DNA of 55,826 nt from Desulfobacterales bacterium (GTDB lineage: Bacteria; Desulfobacterota; Desulfobacteria; Desulfobacterales; JAAELO01). A program made the position numbers and the translations under genes. This document shows positions 15,458 through 22,678 of the stretch, in pieces; within the stretch, counting starts at the first letter, position 1, and every line of letters starts with the position of its first letter. The notes beneath the pieces are model-generated. The model had not been told where the DNA came from, did no database searches, and worked only from the letters and a program-made list of their open reading frames with translations. The stretch is taken from positions 1 through 55,826 of the forward strand of contig JAAELO010000078.1 of the NCBI GenBank assembly GCA_024226555.1, written 5' to 3'.

Positions 15458-16417
15458 ATGAAAAACATTCTAAATATTACAAATGGTGATAGTGCAGTTG
15501 AGATAATGAATAAAGCAAATATTGCGGGTGATTTTCTTCCCTGGAGAGATATACTACACGATGGCCCTGTTCCTGAAAATCATTCATTGAAAGAGCTTTC
15601 AGAAATACGCGCACAATTTATTGTTGGGCGTGGCTGGGGAACACAGGAGAGTGTCAGGAATAGTTTTATAGAAAGAGATAATGAACTTAAATCATTTGAA
15701 AAGTATGAAAAAGTTATTTTGTGGTTTGAGCATGACCTATATGATCAGTTACAGATATTGCAAATACTGGATTGGTTCCATTCAAACCAGCCAAATGATG
15801 TGGAATTTTCAATAATCTGTACTGAAAAGTATTTGGGAATGCTCTCACCCGATGAAATGAAAAATTTGTTGAAATATGAAGAGGTCATTACAGAAAAGCA
15901 CTTGAATCTATCAAGTAAGGCATGGGCTTCTTTTCGGTCATGCACTCCTGAAAAATGGTATGGGTTACTAAATTCAGATACTTCAGCATTACCATTTTTG
16001 GAAAATGCTATTGTCAGAATGTTGGAAGAATATCCAGATTGTTCAAATGGCTTATCCCGAACTGAAAGGCAAGCTTTGAAAATAATTTCAGAGGGAGGAA
16101 AACACCCTGGAGAAATATTCCGCCGCTCTCAAGAGTCTGAAGATCAAATGTTTTTAGGAGATTCAAGTTTTTGGGTTATACTTCAGGAGTTTTTAGAATG
16201 CAATCCACCTTTGATTAAGCTTTCTAATGGCAAAAAATTAACACTACCTGCTGATCCTGATCATGAGTTGACTATCACTCCATTAGGAAGAGAAGTGCTG
16301 GCTGGGATAAGAAAATGGTCTGAAATTGTTGGGATAGATCGTTGGATTGGTGGAGTTCATTTAAAGCCGGGTAATACTTGGTGCTGGGATTCAGGTTCCA
16401 GGACACTTTCAAAATAA
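15458..16417 (+). CDS. DUF1835 domain-containing protein
   Basis: The 319-residue product matches the DUF1835 pattern: an N-terminal LNITNGDSAVEIMNKANI, then DFLPWRDILHDGPVPE, and VILWFEHDLYDQLQILQILDW. The C-terminal half contains a winged-helix-like stretch (LSRTERQALKIISEGG, ending LTITPLGREVLAGIRKW). The family is uncharacterised and its biochemical role is unknown. No clear ribosome-binding site is visible before the ATG. A miniature element follows 78 bases after the stop. Confidence 0.85.
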   Translation: MKNILNITNGDSAVEIMNKANIAGDFLPWRDILHDGPVPENHSLKELSEIRAQFIVGRGWGTQESVRNSFIERDNELKSFEKYEKVILWFEHDLYDQLQILQILDWFHSNQPNDVEFSIICTEKYLGMLSPDEMKNLLKYEEVITEKHLNLSSKAWASFRSCTPEKWYGLLNSDTSALPFLENAIVRMLEEYPDCSNGLSRTERQALKIISEGGKHPGEIFRRSQESEDQMFLGDSSFWVILQEFLECNPPLIKLSNGKKLTLPADPDHELTITPLGREVLAGIRKWSEIVGIDRWIGGVHLKPGNTWCWDSGSRTLSK

Positions 16418-16495
16418 GCTTAACAAGTAAGGAACGATCACATGAGTTTATCATGCGGTCGGTTCTTAAAGCATTTGATTTTTGGTATAAATTAT

Positions 16496-16624
16496 GGGAA
16501 TCTCTAATAATTAGAATTTTTGATGAAATACAAGGCTGAGATAAAAACAATGGGTTGATTTTACTACAGTTGTTTTTTTTGAAAAAGCAGTATTTCGCAA
16601 AAAGATCAGTTATTAGAGGTTCCC
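16496..16624 (+). repeat. Miniature inverted-repeat element, copy C
   Basis: It is bounded by GGGAATCTCTAATAATTAGA and TTATTAGAGGTTCCC, with the standard interior (TTTTTGATGAAATACAAGGC, AATGGGTTGATT, ATTTCGCAAAAAGATCAG). A TTAT lies directly outside each end, compatible with a short target duplication. The right end is two bases before the ATG of the next gene, so its AGAGG can serve as that gene's ribosome-binding site. Confidence 0.9.
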
Positions 16625-16626
16625 TT

Positions 16627-16935
16627 ATGAATATTTCGAAAGAAAATCTAAAATACATTGCTGATCAAGCAGCTTTAAGAAAGAAAATTGTATGTGAAAG
16701 ATGTGGAGTAAAAAAAAGCTATACCAGAGATGAATTGATTGCCAAAACAGAAGTTGAGGTAGAATTATTCGACTCTATTGACGGCCTTTTACCTGAAGAA
16801 CTAAATGAACTATTCTTTGTACTCAAATCAGGTGGTTTTAAATTAGAAAAACCGAAGTCAATAACAATGCTTGTTGATATGTTGTATTTGGAAATAGATA
16901 TAGATCAATTTATCTATAAGGGATTGAATAAATAG
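16627..16935 (+). CDS. Small hypothetical protein led by a miniature element
   Basis: The 102-residue product starts MNISKENLKYIADQAAL, has one CxxC pair (VCERCGVKKSY) that may bind a metal, and an acidic, hydrophobic second half (LLPEELNELFFVLKSGGF). I do not recognise the family. The ATG directly follows the terminal repeat of a miniature element whose TTAGAGG lies at proper ribosome-binding spacing. A longer in-frame reading would begin inside the element at 16555 and is less likely. Insertion of the element may have replaced the original promoter or truncated the 5' end. Confidence 0.6.
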   Translation: MNISKENLKYIADQAALRKKIVCERCGVKKSYTRDELIAKTEVEVELFDSIDGLLPEELNELFFVLKSGGFKLEKPKSITMLVDMLYLEIDIDQFIYKGLNK

Positions 16936-17005
16936 TTTTTGAATAGAAAATAAATTAGAGACAATGGATTACTGACTCATTTTACAAAAAACCGTTATAA
17001 AATAT

Positions 17006-17024
17006 TCTCAGGAATGACGACCAA
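17006..17024 (-). repeat. Fragment of the GGTCGTCATTCC dispersed repeat
   Basis: CTCAGGAATGACGACC is the reverse complement of the left end of the repeats at 1293 and 54798. It lies just upstream of the cupin gene. Confidence 0.45.
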
Positions 17025-17053
17025 TTGTGGATTGAATGTAAAAAGGAAAAACA

Positions 17054-17482
17054 ATGAATAAATTATTTTGCGGGATATGCCTGACTTTCTTGTTATCAAC
17101 TAATGTTTGGGGTGGGGGAGTAAAGACTGTCAAAGTTGATGTTTTAGCTAAAACGAGTTCAAGCTGGGATGGAAGAGAACTGCCAGAATATGCAACGGGC
17201 AAACCAGAGATCACAATATTACGAATTAAAATTCCTCAAGGGGTAAAATTACCACTACATAACCACCCCTATATTAATGCCGGGGTACTGTTAAAAGGAG
17301 AACTAACTGTAATTACGAAAGATAATAAGATATTGCATCTAAAAGCCGGAGATTCAATTGTTGAAGTCGTTAATAAATGGCATTACGGAATGAATGAAGG
17401 CAATAGACCAGCAGAAATTATAGTATTTTATGCTGGTATCAAAGGTAAGCCGATTACTATTAAGAAATCTGAAAAAGAATAA
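17054..17482 (+). CDS. Secreted cupin-domain protein
   Basis: The 142-residue product has a short signal peptide (KLFCGICLTFLLSTNVWG) and a single cupin barrel. Motif 1 is LPLHNHPYINAGVLLKGELTV, with His residues and Glu as metal ligands. Motif 2 is LKAGDSIVEVVNKWHYGMNEG, with the final ligand His. Conserved small periplasmic cupins of this form are of unknown substrate and bind a divalent metal. AAAGGAAAAACA precedes the ATG. It stands alone; the next gene on this strand is a relic. Confidence 0.85.
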   Translation: MNKLFCGICLTFLLSTNVWGGGVKTVKVDVLAKTSSSWDGRELPEYATGKPEITILRIKIPQGVKLPLHNHPYINAGVLLKGELTVITKDNKILHLKAGDSIVEVVNKWHYGMNEGNRPAEIIVFYAGIKGKPITIKKSEKE

Positions 17483-17563
17483 ATAGAGAAGTTCCCTAAA
17501 AAATTTATGTTGCAAAAATGCATGGATTCCCGACTTGTATTTGATTTTTTTGAAGAGATTCAA

Positions 17564-17812
17564 CTATTCTATTTCAAAAATATTATCTTCTTTGAAGGTA
17601 ACTATATCTCCGATCTTTAAATCGCCCACAACAGAATATAAACCTAAATCCTTAACCGTACCTTTAAATTTTCCATCATTTATACTTATATCATTAACTC
17701 TAATATTATATTCAGTTCTATTCTGATAACTTCCCAGATAAATTAATATTACTTCTTTACCATTTAATTCAATTTCATCAATAGACTTTATTAAGCTAAT
17801 TTTTTTAAACAT
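17564..17812 (-). CDS. Small hypothetical beta-rich protein
   Basis: The 82-residue product (start MFKKISLIKSIDEIELNG) is predicted to be almost all beta (KEVILIYLGSYQ, TEYNIRVNDISI, KFKGTVKDLGLYSV, KIGDIVTFKEDNIFEI), like a small OB or SH3-type barrel. An AAGGGA ribosome-binding site lies six bases before the ATG, which supports a real gene. There is no neighbour in an operon and no family was recognised. Confidence 0.55.
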   Translation of the reverse strand: MFKKISLIKSIDEIELNGKEVILIYLGSYQNRTEYNIRVNDISINDGKFKGTVKDLGLYSVVGDLKIGDIVTFKEDNIFEIE

Positions 17813-17943
17813 TTTTTATCCCTTATATGGTATTAGTGAATATACTGATTCTGATATTGTTATAAAATATAGTAATTTGTCAAATGAGTAAATTTAAGGC
17901 CCAATTAGTATTGTTTGAATTCAATTTTTGTTCAATAGCTATT

Positions 17944-18071
17944 GGGAATCTCTAATAATTAGAATTTTGATTAAAATGCAAGGCATGAAAAAAAATAACG
18001 AGCTGATTTTTCTACAGTTTTTTTTGAAATAACGAAGTAGTTTGATTAAAAGGCGATTATTAGAGATTCCC
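17944..18071 (+). repeat. Miniature inverted-repeat element, copy D
   Basis: It is bounded by GGGAATCTCTAATAATTAGA and TTATTAGAGATTCCC, with interior AAAATGCAAGGCATGAAAAA, ATAACGAGCTGATTTTTCTA and CAGTTTTTTTTGAAATA. The right end abuts the dusB fragment and probably marks where that gene lost its surroundings. Confidence 0.85.
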
Positions 18072-18089
18072 AAATATGAGGTCTTAAGT

Positions 18090-18359
18090 GTGGAGAGAAT
18101 ATCAGATTTTGTAAGGGAGAGATACAGTTTGGAGATAAAAGAATTAAGGCTCGGCAATATAATCATACCATCGAATGTCCTTATGGCACCCCTTGCCGGA
18201 TATACATGCTATCCTTTTAGAGTTCTGTGTAGCGAACTGGGTGCTGGTCTGTGCTTTACTGAAATGGTAAGCTGTAATGGACTTAAATATAAGAATTCAG
18301 CAACAGAGAAACTGCTTTTTACAACATCAGATGAAAAGATAATCCCTGTATATATCTAA
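18090..18359 (+). pseudogene. dusB: tRNA-dihydrouridine synthase (dusB-type), N-terminal fragment
   Basis: The frame reads IKELRLGNIIIPSNVLMAPL, AGYTCYPFRVLCSELGAGLC, FTEMVSCNGLKY, then TTSDEKIIPVYI. This is the FMN-binding N-terminal third of DusB-type enzymes, which reduce uridine in tRNA. It stops at TAA exactly where the family continues with QLFG, at about 90 of a normal 320-330 residues. A GTG at 18090 is a possible start, but the piece cannot be a working enzyme. It is sandwiched between a miniature element and a fragment of another gene. Confidence 0.85.
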
Positions 18360-18439
18360 ATGCACAATGGAGTAGTTATGGGGACGATATATATGATGTG
18401 TGTAAACCCTGGGAGATCTTTGAATATACAGAACGTTAG
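18359..18439 (+). pseudogene. C-terminal remnant of an unidentified gene
   Basis: Directly after the dusB fragment, in another frame, the sequence reads NAQWSSYGDDIYDVCKPWEI, then FEYTER and a TAG. This looks like a genuine protein C terminus with no start of its own. It points to a deletion that joined the head of dusB to the tail of another gene. The selenoprotein candidate starts 22 bases later. Confidence 0.35.
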
Positions 18440-18461
18440 TTAACCTATAGAAAGGTATTAT

Positions 18462-19085
18462 ATGAAAGAACAAGAGATAGTTGTTGTGATATTTACAGAT
18501 TTTATCTGACAGTGGTGCTATTTCATTACCGGGAGTATTGAAAAACTCGTTGATAACTACAATATAAAAATTAACTATAAAGCACACCCCTTAAGAAAAG
18601 ATATTCCAGATGAAGGAATGTCCCTTGAAGAATATATGGGTGGCAGAATGCTTGACCTTGAACAGATAAAGCTAAACTTTAAAAAGATGGCTACAGACAA
18701 TGGTCTTCCTGCAAGTGATCTGTCCATAATATCAAATAGCAGATATGCTCATGAATTAGCTGTATGGGCTGAGGAAAAAGGAAAAGGAGATATCTTTCAT
18801 AGAGAGACATATCTTGCTTATTTTGGCGAAGGTAAAAATATAGCTGATATAGAAGTACTAAAGCAGCTTGCTACAAAATCCGGATTATCATCAGATGAGG
18901 CTGAAAAAGCTATACTTACACGTAAGTACAGGGATCACATCGATCGTAACTGGGATGAATCTGAAAAAAGAGAGCTTGTTGCCGCTCCAACATTTTTTAT
19001 CGGTGAGGAAAGACTTGTGGGTGCACATCCATACGAAAGACTTTTAAGGTTTATTACTGACAATGGAGCAGTAAAGAGAATCTAA
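18462..19085 (+). CDS. FrnE/DsbA-family thiol-disulfide oxidoreductase, probable selenoprotein (in-frame TGA at 18507-18509)
   Basis: Reading from ATG 18462 (AAAGG ribosome-binding site) through one in-frame TGA gives a 207-residue DsbA-like (FrnE) protein, the normal family length. The start IVVVIFTDFI-TGA-QWCY matches the family's beta strand plus CPWCY active site, so the TGA is codon 16, exactly the N-terminal catalytic Cys, and Cys19 is intact. The rest follows the family: SIEKLVDNYNIKI, PLRKDIPDEGMSLEEYM, LPASDLSIISNSRYAHEL, YLAYFGEGKNI, then AAPTFFIGEERLVGAHPY with the cis-Pro loop (APTF). No other stop occurs. A SECIS-like stem-loop lies at 18521-18543. Ignoring the TGA yields only a 155-residue fragment from 18618 without an active site. 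The alternative is a Cys-to-stop mutation; nearby relics keep that possible. The role would be cytosolic thiol redox chemistry. Confidence 0.75.
18521..18543 (+). promoter_or_regulatory. Candidate bacterial SECIS stem-loop for UGA recoding
   Basis: In RNA, UUUCA(U)UAC at 18521-18529 pairs with GUA(U)UGAAA at 18535-18543. That gives eight base pairs with one U-U mismatch, capped by the 5-base loop CGGGA at 18530-18534. The loop begins 20 bases after the UGA and has G at its second position. The pairs next to the loop are U-A, A-U, C-G. Spacing of roughly 16-37 bases, a small loop, a G in the first two loop positions and a short upper stem are the known features of bacterial SECIS elements bound by SelB. 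The fold was done by eye. Confidence 0.6.
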
Positions 19086-19276
19086 CAAGAGAATCAGTTC
19101 TATTTTTGTTCGGCAAAATCGATAGACTCGTTCGTAAAGATCTGTTTGAATTTAAAGATTCAAAAGTATAAATTGCAGATGAATTGGTAAGAGCCATTAA
19201 AGAACCTCTGATTAAAAAGTTGATTCAGGAGAAGAAAAGTGGAAGAACCTTTAAAGTATCGATTAATAACCGGTAA
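19083..19276 (+). pseudogene. Degraded reading frame with one internal stop
   Basis: One frame reads LTRESVLFLFGKIDRLVRKD, LFEFKDSKV, a TAA at 19169-19171, then IADELVRAIKEPLIKKLIQE and KKSGRTFKVSINNR before a second TAA. Both halves look protein-like, but there is no start codon and no recognised family. It overlaps the start of the small DUF1737 gene in another frame. Confidence 0.35.
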
Positions 19277-19418
19277 AGATGATTCAGGTTTTTGCAAGAG
19301 AATCTCTGAATTTCTTGAACAAGGATATGAACTTCATGGATCTCCATCTGTTACATTTAATGGAAAAGATGTAATTGCAGCGCAGGCTATTGTATTAACC
19401 TCACCAGAGAAGGATTAA
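19239..19418 (+). CDS. DUF1737 small protein
   Basis: A GTG at 19239 with an AGGAG ribosome-binding site eight bases upstream opens a 59-residue frame: VEEPLKYRLITGKDDSGFCK, RISEFLEQGYELHGSPSVTF, then NGKDVIAAQAIVLTSP. This is the DUF1737 pattern (YRVLTG-x-DD-x-x-F-C, GYELYGSP, AQA). Members are short cytosolic proteins of unknown function. Length is normal for the family. Confidence 0.8.
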   Translation: MEEPLKYRLITGKDDSGFCKRISEFLEQGYELHGSPSVTFNGKDVIAAQAIVLTSPEKD

Positions 19419-19530
19419 GCCAAATACAATTCAATTATTGAACAGTACAGTAAATTGTAAAAATTCATAATTTACAAGTATGGGTATTACTTTATGAAAT
19501 GAGGCAAATCTGTAATTTCCTGCCTTTTAG

Positions 19531-20269
19531 CTATTCAGAATTTAAATCCATTAATTTCTCATATTTTTTCATGATTTTAGAATACAACCCGTCTCTGATA
19601 GTCTGCAAACCAGAATTAAAATCATCCCTGATTCGTTTATTGTGAAATGCAAATCTGTATTCTGTAGGAGGGAAAATGTAATGAAATTTGACTGGTAACT
19701 CTGCTCTCTTTCCAATTACTTTATGTGCTTCTTTTCGATAAGTCAGCATTACGTTCCATAAAAAGACGAAATAGCTGTGTTTTTTGTAAAGCAGTCTCCT
19801 CGTATTGATTATTATCCTTTGTCATTTCACCAAATTCAGGTCCTAAAATGTAAGATGCCCTTTGAAATGCTATTACATACATACCTTTTAAAGAATTCAA
19901 ATCAGTAAAGTCTGGAAAGCCTCTTTTTTTCAGGCTAATAGCACAATTTTGAAATGTTATGACAACATCAGTATAGAATACATTTTTAAGCATACCCTTT
20001 TTAATATTGATTACACCGTCTATTTTCCCACTACCCAGTTGCATGAATGTCCTTGCAAGCGGAAGGTATTTGACCTTAACAGTATGTCCTTTGATTTTGA
20101 ATGCTTCTCGCAGGATTTCCAGTTCAACCCCCTGGTCCGTTTCCTCTATAACGTATGGGGGTATGGAAAAACTTACGCCGACAACAATTGTATTGGCAAA
20201 CAACAGGTTCTCAACCAATAGTACGAAAAAAAAAGTCAGCGATGCTTTAAATTTCTCCTTTGTCAGCAT
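19531..20269 (-). pseudogene. Periplasmic SBP_bac_3-type binding protein, frameshifted
   Basis: From ATG 20269 the frame has a signal peptide (KASLTFFFVLLVENLLFA) and a family-3 binding protein start: VVGVSFSIPPYVIEETDQG, VELEILREAFKIKGHTV, LPLARTFMQLGSGKIDGV, FTDLNSLKGMYVIAF, and LQKTQLFRLFMERNADLS. Near 19735-19745 it goes out of frame and stops. A second frame, from 19749 down to 19531, continues with YRKEAHKVIGKR, PPTEYRFAFHNKRIRDDFNS, and GLYSKIMKKYEKL, the expected C terminus. Together they make about 245 residues, close to the intact paralogue at 14327-15085. A one- or two-base indel in the gene, or a sequencing error, explains the break. Confidence 0.8.
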
Positions 20270-20419
20270 AAGTTGCCCTAATAAAACTAAAAAAATAAAT
20301 TTTTCTGATGCAGAGCTTTTAAAATGAATAATAGAAAAGTATAATAACAATATATAATAATTATGATCTTCTAACAACCCATTTTGGCAACTTTTTTAAA
20401 ACAAGGCTCTAGGGAATCT

Positions 20420-21001
20420 CTATTTAAAATTGCCGAGAGGTTTTCCACTCTTCTCGTGAGCATAAAATAGATCGGCTTCCTCATCCGGCCTTACTTCATT
20501 AAGAAAGTCGGACCATTTAGTTTCCACCCTATCAAGCAAAGGCTTAACTCTAACCAGTGAGTCATCTTCCTTCTCAATATGTGCATTTGCACTACTCCAC
20601 CGCCAGGCTTCCGGCTTGTCCACATACTCTCTTTTTACCGGATTTATCTCGATATAGCGTGCGCAGGCAATCAGGTATTGTTCATCAAGCAGATGGGATG
20701 CAAATCGTCCCTGCCAGAACTGACCATTACGACCTGTTCGTTTATTTATATAATTTGTGTACCTGATATGGGCCGCTCTAAGGCAATTGGTCAAAGATTT
20801 TTTTTCTTTGGGTATCGCAATGAGATGAGCATGATCCGGCATCAGGCAATAAGTCCAGATCTCTACGCCATGCCGTCGTGTACATTCAGTCATTATTTCA
20901 AGATAGGTGACATAATCATTATCGTTCAAAAAGGTTTGTCTGCCCTTTAATCCTCTCTGAATAATATGATGTGGTAATCCTGCTTTTGTAATTCTTTTCA
21001 T
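20420..21001 (-). CDS. RAYT-type transposase (REP-associated tyrosine transposase, Y1_Tnp)
   Basis: The 193-residue HUH-family protein starts MKRITKAGLPHHIIQRG, followed by FLNDNDYVTYLEIM, and CLMPDHAHLIAIP with the metal-binding His57 and His59. It then has INKRTGRNGQFWQGRFASHL and ARYIEINPVKREYV with the likely catalytic Tyr116. Such enzymes nick single-stranded DNA at palindromic REP-like hairpins. The gene looks intact. Just past its stop lies ACAAGGCTCTAGGGAATCTC (about 20401-20420), which resembles pieces of the window's miniature element, but no classic REP pair was identified beside it. Confidence 0.85.
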   Translation of the reverse strand: MKRITKAGLPHHIIQRGLKGRQTFLNDNDYVTYLEIMTECTRRHGVEIWTYCLMPDHAHLIAIPKEKKSLTNCLRAAHIRYTNYINKRTGRNGQFWQGRFASHLLDEQYLIACARYIEINPVKREYVDKPEAWRWSSANAHIEKEDDSLVRVKPLLDRVETKWSDFLNEVRPDEEADLFYAHEKSGKPLGNFK

Positions 21002-21128
21002 TTATTTTCTTAGAGCCTGTTTTTTATTGTTATAATTTCTCCCTCCATAAGGTCATATAGAAGAAGTTCCAAATATTTGTAAAGGTTGATACTTAATCAG
21101 AAAAAAAGCTGAATCATGTAATTTTCAT

Positions 21129-21806
21129 TTAACCGTTATATAGCTTTTCGACGTATTTTTTTAATTTTGTTTTTACTATTAACTTGTGAACAGGTTTCAC
21201 TCCAAAAAAATAGATAGGTCCCCATATGTTTTTATATCTTACTATTGTAGTAAAATATAAATAATTCTTACCATTTTTATTGCTCTTTGATATGGAGCAG
21301 GAAAATAAAAGGTGTTTATCTTCATCACCAAAAACAATTTCGTTGTCAGCAAGGGCTTTTATTTTGAATGTTCTAAAACGTTCTCCAACTTTGAAATCAA
21401 TTTTTTTATTAGTAATAAAGTTCTTTTTCGAGGTTTTTAAACCCAGAGGGGCAACGATTGCATCTCTTATACGATATAGTGCAGAAAACCAACCGGGCCG
21501 TTTAGAATTCATAACATCCTGAAAATTCTTTTTAAAAGAACTGGTATCATCCTGAGGGAGTTCTATTTGAAACGTTTCAAAAAAATCAATAACTTTGAAA
21601 CTATTAAATTCATTTTCAATTAATGTTCCTGCAGCAGGCCTATCCATCGCTGTTATCTTTTCAGTATCCTCCCATTTGCTAAAGTGCATTACTAACGCCA
21701 AATAAAATGTTCCTAAACTTATAATACAGAAAGCAAAAAAACAGATGACTACCTTAAAAAAACATTTACGTTTTGTTCCTTTTTTATCATCACTTGTATC
21801 ACTCAT
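21129..21806 (-). CDS. DUF2867 family membrane-anchored protein
   Basis: The 225-residue protein has one N-terminal transmembrane helix (residues about 18-40, VVICFFAFCIISLGTFYLAL). The globular part matches DUF2867: LYRIRDAIVAPLGLKT, VGERFRTFKIKAL, EIVFGDEDKHLLFSCSI, YLYFTTIVRYKNIWGPIYFF, and VKPVHKLIVKTKL. Function is unknown; a lipid- or ligand-binding START-like fold has been suggested for comparable families. GTAGGAGAATCA precedes the ATG. It stands alone. Confidence 0.75.
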   Translation of the reverse strand: MSDTSDDKKGTKRKCFFKVVICFFAFCIISLGTFYLALVMHFSKWEDTEKITAMDRPAAGTLIENEFNSFKVIDFFETFQIELPQDDTSSFKKNFQDVMNSKRPGWFSALYRIRDAIVAPLGLKTSKKNFITNKKIDFKVGERFRTFKIKALADNEIVFGDEDKHLLFSCSISKSNKNGKNYLYFTTIVRYKNIWGPIYFFGVKPVHKLIVKTKLKKYVEKLYNG

Positions 21807-21927
21807 TTGATTCTCCTACAGTAAGATTTATCAAGCCAGGTCAATTAGCAAATTACAAACAGATTAATTCTTATTAGAACTTTTTTGCTGTTTGTTTGCA
21901 TTAGTATTAAGAAATGTTAACACTCAA

Positions 21928-21948
21928 GGGAACCTCTAAATGATCAGC
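21928..21948 (+). repeat. Miniature-element end fragment
   Basis: GGGAACCTCTAAATGATCAG matches the terminal repeat, with part of the GATCAG block that normally adjoins the other end. It sits right after the DUF3786 stop codon and may mark a mostly deleted copy. Confidence 0.5.
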
Positions 21949-21960
21949 ATGGATTAAAAA

Positions 21961-22557
21961 TCAAACACTTTTTACTGTATTGCAGACCTCAACTGCCAGT
22001 GCATAAATGATATCCAGGGGTAAATGCTGTTCAATTGTCTTATCAAACAGAAGCTTTGCTTCACTCTCAAAATCATCATCTCCATACCAGAATAGAACAG
22101 CAACATGGATATTATTTGCTATCCTAAAGGAATATGCAGCATCAGCCATATCAATTGGTGTACCTTCCAGAACTTCGCACCTTTTCTTAAATTTATCTAA
22201 ATCGTTTCCAAATATTTGAGCAATATCATTTGTTGGAAGAGTATGAGGTCCTCTGAAAAAGGCAGCTCCACCAGTAATGTCTTTTTCAGAAACCCACTCT
22301 CCGCAAACAGGAAGATCTTTTGACTTCATTAAGTAGAATAAGATAAAGAGATAAAAATAATCCTTATATGTTGGCATTCCCTTTTCTTCTGGCATGATTT
22401 CATTACTTTCCGGGCGAACAATATAGTTATGTCCCCAGATATTTACAATATATTGGTTTTGAGATTTATCATACTTACATCCTGTTCTTTTGATAACTTC
22501 TTCAGGATCTAAGGCGGACAGGTCTTTAAAATTGGTAACATCAATTAAATTACTCAT
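21961..22557 (-). CDS. DUF3786 domain-containing protein
   Basis: The 198-residue cytosolic protein fits DUF3786, a family seen mainly in sulfate reducers and other anaerobes: EEVIKRTGCKYDKSQNQYIV, then YKDYFYLFILFYLM, WVSEKDITGGAAFFRGPHTL, IAQIFGNDLDKFKKRCEVLE, ADAAYSFRI, and VLFWYGDDDFESEAKLLFD. The conserved GG-x-x-FFRGPH and W-x-GD-D/E-F motifs are intact. Function is unknown; members are often near corrinoid or one-carbon genes, which is not the case here. A short miniature element lies 20 bases upstream of its start. Confidence 0.8.
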   Translation of the reverse strand: MSNLIDVTNFKDLSALDPEEVIKRTGCKYDKSQNQYIVNIWGHNYIVRPESNEIMPEEKGMPTYKDYFYLFILFYLMKSKDLPVCGEWVSEKDITGGAAFFRGPHTLPTNDIAQIFGNDLDKFKKRCEVLEGTPIDMADAAYSFRIANNIHVAVLFWYGDDDFESEAKLLFDKTIEQHLPLDIIYALAVEVCNTVKSV

Positions 22558-22577
22558 TTAAACTCCTTAAAGTTTAA

Positions 22578-22657
22578 GGGAATCTCTAATAACTGCCTAT
22601 AAAACTAAAAGCTTTTATAATGTATTTCAAACAAAATTCTAATTATCAGAGGTTTTC
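22578..22657. repeat. Miniature inverted-repeat element, copy E (internally deleted)
   Basis: GGGAATCTCTAATAACTGCC at one end and ATTCTAATTATCAGAGGTTT at the other enclose only about 40 bases, so this 80-bp copy has lost most of its interior. It lies in the gap between the MFS gene stop and the DUF3786 gene start, in the latter's promoter region. Confidence 0.7.
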
Positions 22658-22678
22658 TTTATTTATAGCAAAACTCTA

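Noticed and set aside
18513..18530. Alternative short GGU/ACC hairpin directly after the TGA
   Set aside because: Only three to four pairs and too close to the UGA for a bacterial SECIS; the stem at 18521-18543 fits better.
18618..19085. 155-residue frame as an independent gene starting at ATG 18618
   Set aside because: It begins in the middle of a DsbA-like domain without the active site; the longer reading through the TGA has the ribosome-binding site and full family length.
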